A stretch of DNA of 64,000 nt from Dichotomocladium elegans. Lineage: Eukaryota; Mucoromycota; Mucoromycetes; Mucorales; Lichtheimiaceae. Positions 63,399-64,000 of this stretch are shown piece by piece; position 1 is the stretch's first letter; every line of letters begins with the position of its first letter. The notes under the pieces are model-generated. The model was not told where the DNA came from, searched no databases, and saw only the letters and a program-made list of their open reading frames with translations. The position numbers were made by a program, and so were the translations under genes. The DNA is taken from the NCBI GenBank assembly GCA_025716815.1, contig JAIXMN010000015.1:124001-188000 (forward strand), read 5' to 3'.

Positions 63399-64000
63399 TT
63401 ATTCTTCAACGTCTTCCCAGTTGGATTCGGTCCATTCGATATCCACGTCGGTTTCGTCAAATTCTCCCGGACTCGGTACAAAGTTGAAGCATTCCTGAAC
63501 ATTCAGATATTGCAGGTGCTGTGCGTGCTGAAGGATGTGGCCAATACCGCGCTCAGTCACTTGCTCGCAGCCTGAGATGTCGATTGATTCAATGTATCTG
63601 CAGTGTTTAGTGAGAGCACATAGCGACGCATCACCAATATGTGTTTTGCCCAGGTTGATTTGGCGCAACTCTTTGAGCGTGGGTAATATCTCTTCCAATA
63701 GGTCATCATCGACAACACGGCCCAAAGTATTCAGTGACAGGAAGCGTAAAGGGAGGGACATGATGATCGCTATAAGCGTTTCGCGGTTTCTGCCAAGGAT
63801 TGACATTAATCGAAAAGGTTGCGAGTGGCGTTAATAGCCAACAGATAGACTTACATCTTGCAGAGAGAGAGATCAAGATGTTCAATGAAGCGTGCCTTTT
63901 TGGACAAATCGACGAGGGGTTGATTGAGACTAAGGTCCCAGCGATGTGGAAGGCAATTGAGATCGATCTTGCGCACCTTGGAAGCGTTCTTTGGGCTGAG
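63399..64000 (-). CDS. Leucine-rich-repeat protein, AMN1/F-box-LRR like (5' partial)
   Basis: The gene continues beyond the right edge. Two exons are visible: from the edge to 63855, and 63789-63399 ending at the stop, together 179 residues. The repeats are cysteine-type LRRs: KVRKIDLNCLPHRWDLSLN, FIEHLDLSLCKINRETL, LPLRFLSLNTLGRVVDDDLL, LRQINLGKTHIGDASLCAL, and IESIDISGCEQVTERGIGHI, then HLQYLNVQEC. The C-terminus is acidic (EFDETDVDIEWTESNWEDVEE). LRRs of this kind occur in AMN1 and F-box/LRR ubiquitin-ligase receptors. The part that would carry an F-box is off the window, so substrate-receptor function is inference. Confidence 0.75.

Overview
The window is eukaryotic nuclear DNA from a fungus, most likely an early-diverging filamentous lineage (Mucoromycotina type). 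The reasons are genes with many short (about 50-130 nt) GT-AG introns carrying CTAAC/CTAAT-like branch sites, fungal gene families (Ecm33-like GPI wall protein, Cdc15/Imp2-type F-BAR-SH3 protein, CaaX-bearing Ydj1-type DnaJ, Yra1), and mucoralean-style transposon relics. The species cannot be named from sequence alone. Exon models below were built by hand from reading frame, splice signals and family conservation.

Layout. 0-12 kb: 3' end of an unknown gene (+), Yra1/ALY mRNA export adaptor (+), F-BAR/SH3 cytokinesis protein (+), xylitol/sorbitol-type dehydrogenase (+), a small Tyr/Pro-rich protein (+), and a tail-anchored FHA protein of the SLMAP/Far9-Vps64 type (-). 12-16.5 kb: gene-poor DNA with a broken IS630/Tc1-like transposase. 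16.5-25 kb: a single-exon acyl/alcohol O-acyltransferase-like gene (+), class II fumarase (-), Ydj1-type DnaJ (-), then 3.3 kb without a recognisable gene. 25-31.8 kb: KH-domain RNA-binding protein (+) and an AtuA/DUF1446 protein (-). 31.8-35 kb: gene-poor. 35-41 kb: QxW (ricin-type) protein with a helical tail (+), mitochondrial bS16m (-), tandem AAA ATPase (-), Rab7/Ypt7 (-). 41-44 kb: gene-poor, with a decayed TnpB/Fanzor-like C-terminal region. 44-48 kb: SERF-like protein (-) and glutamine-dependent NAD synthetase (+). 50-55 kb: poly(A)-binding protein (-) divergent from an Ecm33-like wall protein (+), and mitochondrial uL10m (-). 55-59.6 kb: a gene encoding only the C-terminal third of NOT1/CNOT1 (+) and V-ATPase subunit F (-). 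60.8 kb: initiator tRNA-Met (-). 61-64 kb: CTP synthase (-) and a leucine-rich-repeat protein running off the right edge (-).

The genes are mostly unrelated housekeeping functions, as expected for a fungal chromosome arm. Loose themes are mRNA biogenesis and decay (Yra1, Pab1, NOT1, KH protein, initiator tRNA), mitochondrial translation (bS16m, uL10m) and vacuole/endosome biology (Rab7, Vma7). The most noteworthy points are the NOT1 gene lacking its N-terminal two thirds, three GC-AG introns (two of them in that gene), the TnpB/Fanzor-like relic, a hidden last exon that gives the FHA protein a membrane tail anchor, and an in-frame stop in the lectin-like gene that splicing appears to bypass.
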